Source of the DNA: Candidatus Elusimicrobium euhamitermitis
Lineage (GTDB): Bacteria; Elusimicrobiota; Elusimicrobia; Elusimicrobiales; Elusimicrobiaceae
Direction: 5' to 3'
Length of the DNA: 5,160 bases
Assembly (NCBI GenBank): GCA_031254225.1
Contig: JAIRUU010000070.1
Location: 1 to 5,160, forward strand
Below the pieces are notes generated by a model. That model searched no databases, was not told where the DNA came from, and saw nothing but the letters and a program-made list of their open reading frames with translations. Positions 4,509 to 5,160 of the stretch are shown piece after piece. Position 1 is the stretch's first letter. Each line of letters begins with the position of its first letter. The position numbers and the translations under genes are program-made.

Positions 4509-5160
4509 ATGTCAAACGAAATCATTACAAAAATCGTCAAAAGAGACGGAACAACCCAAAATTTTGATTCCAAAAAAATCACCTCCGCTATTTTAAAAGC
4601 CGGCGAAGCTACCGGCGAGTTCGGCAAAGAAACAGCCGACAAACTTACCATACGCGCGGTAAACATAATCCAGCAGTTATACTCCGACACTATGCCGACG
4701 GTGGAAAACGTCCAGGACATTGTGGAGGACGTGCTGCTGACCTCCAACAACCACAAAACCGCCAAAGCGTATATCCTCTACCGCGACCAGCGCGCAAAAA
4801 TCAGAGAAATAACCTCAAAATTTAACGTGGACCTCGTGGACCAGTATCTTAAAAAAATGGACTGGCAGGTTAACGAGAACAGCAACATGAGTTATTCGCT
4901 GCAGGGGCTTAACAATTATATATCGTCTGAAATCAGCAAAACTTACTGGCTTAATAAAATTTATCCGGAAAATATACGCAAAGCGCACCTTGAAGGCGCG
5001 GCGCATATACACGACCTGGGCCTTTTGGGCTCGTACTGCGTGGGCTGGGATTTGCAGGATTTGCTGATAAGCGGTTTTAAAGGCGTGAGCGGCAAGGCGG
5101 AATCTTCGCCGGCAAAACATTTCCGCACCGCGCTTGGCCAGGTGGTAAACTTTTTTTATA
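4509..5160 (+). CDS. nrdD: Anaerobic (class III) ribonucleoside-triphosphate reductase, N-terminal part (truncated by window edge)
   Basis: 217 codons are open from the ATG at 4509 to the window edge; the whole protein is expected to be roughly 600-700 residues or more. Residues about 4-95 form an ATP-cone, the allosteric nucleotide-binding domain: IVKRDGTTQNFDSKKITSAI (9-28) and the closing KTAKAYILYRDQRAKIRE (83-100). The catalytic glycyl-radical domain begins around 120, with SMSYS-like NMSYSLQGLNNY (126-137), HLEGAAHIHDLGLLGSYCVG (160-179) and GVSGKAESSPAKHF (192-205) followed by ALGQVVNF, which I recognise as the Thermotoga-like NrdD type. Family knowledge: the enzyme reduces ribonucleotides to deoxyribonucleotides without oxygen and needs the radical SAM activase NrdG. 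The glycyl-radical site and C-terminal zinc site lie outside the window. AAAGGA (4494-4499) lies 9 bases before the ATG. It is divergent from the secreted-protein operon, with dyad elements between them. Confidence 0.95.
   Translation, partial: MSNEIITKIVKRDGTTQNFDSKKITSAILKAGEATGEFGKETADKLTIRAVNIIQQLYSDTMPTVENVQDIVEDVLLTSNNHKTAKAYILYRDQRAKIREITSKFNVDLVDQYLKKMDWQVNENSNMSYSLQGLNNYISSEISKTYWLNKIYPENIRKAHLEGAAHIHDLGLLGSYCVGWDLQDLLISGFKGVSGKAESSPAKHFRTALGQVVNFFY

Noticed and set aside
4430..5120. Two minus-strand open frames (4430-4765 and 4815-5120) opposite nrdD
   Set aside because: The plus strand here encodes clear ATP-cone and NrdD catalytic sequence; the reverse frames have no supporting features.
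1..5160. tRNA, rRNA, CRISPR array, insertion sequence or phage signatures
   Set aside because: None seen on reading both strands: no regularly spaced repeats, no transposase or integrase motifs, no cloverleaf-like segments, and nearly all sequence is accounted for by genes.

Overview
The window looks like an ordinary bacterial chromosome segment from an anaerobic, diderm-like bacterium of moderate GC content, with AT-rich intergenic stretches. Anaerobiosis is inferred from a class III (NrdD-type, oxygen-sensitive) ribonucleotide reductase. The style of the genes (short MKK signal peptides ending AYA, a pilin-like tail on a membrane protein) would fit Elusimicrobiota or a similar gut-associated phylum. 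That assignment is a guess from general appearance, not a demonstrated placement.

Layout. At the left edge, on the minus strand, is the first 80 codons of a MATE-family multidrug/toxin exporter, cut by the window edge. It is transcribed divergently from a plus-strand unit: an RDD-family membrane protein with an unusual pilin-like C-terminal tail (309-1115), overlapping by 4 nt with radA (1112-2479, DNA repair/recombination ATPase). The next gene is greA (2558-3028, transcript cleavage factor), which has its own well-formed promoter inside the end of radA and a 9-bp perfect inverted repeat in its leader. A strong 10-bp GC-rich hairpin (about 3032-3065) ends this unit and also serves the convergent minus-strand unit.

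The minus-strand unit (4289 down to 3073) holds two tandem genes for small secreted proteins of unknown function. They are paralogues: nearly identical signal-peptide DNA, a conserved pair of cysteines, and a shared Y-x-K-x-W-x-x-Y-Q motif in otherwise diverged mature proteins. They are the least explained part of the window. A 219-bp intergenic region (4290-4508) with three separate inverted repeats and candidate divergent promoters separates them from nrdD (4509 onwards, plus strand, cut by the right edge), of which the ATP-cone and the start of the catalytic domain are visible.

Most of the gene content is housekeeping (repair, transcription fidelity, dNTP synthesis, export). No mobile element, CRISPR array, tRNA or rRNA was recognised. 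I see no convincing complete novel system; the best leads are the secreted paralogue pair and its dyad-rich control region, and the RDD/pilin-like fusion.
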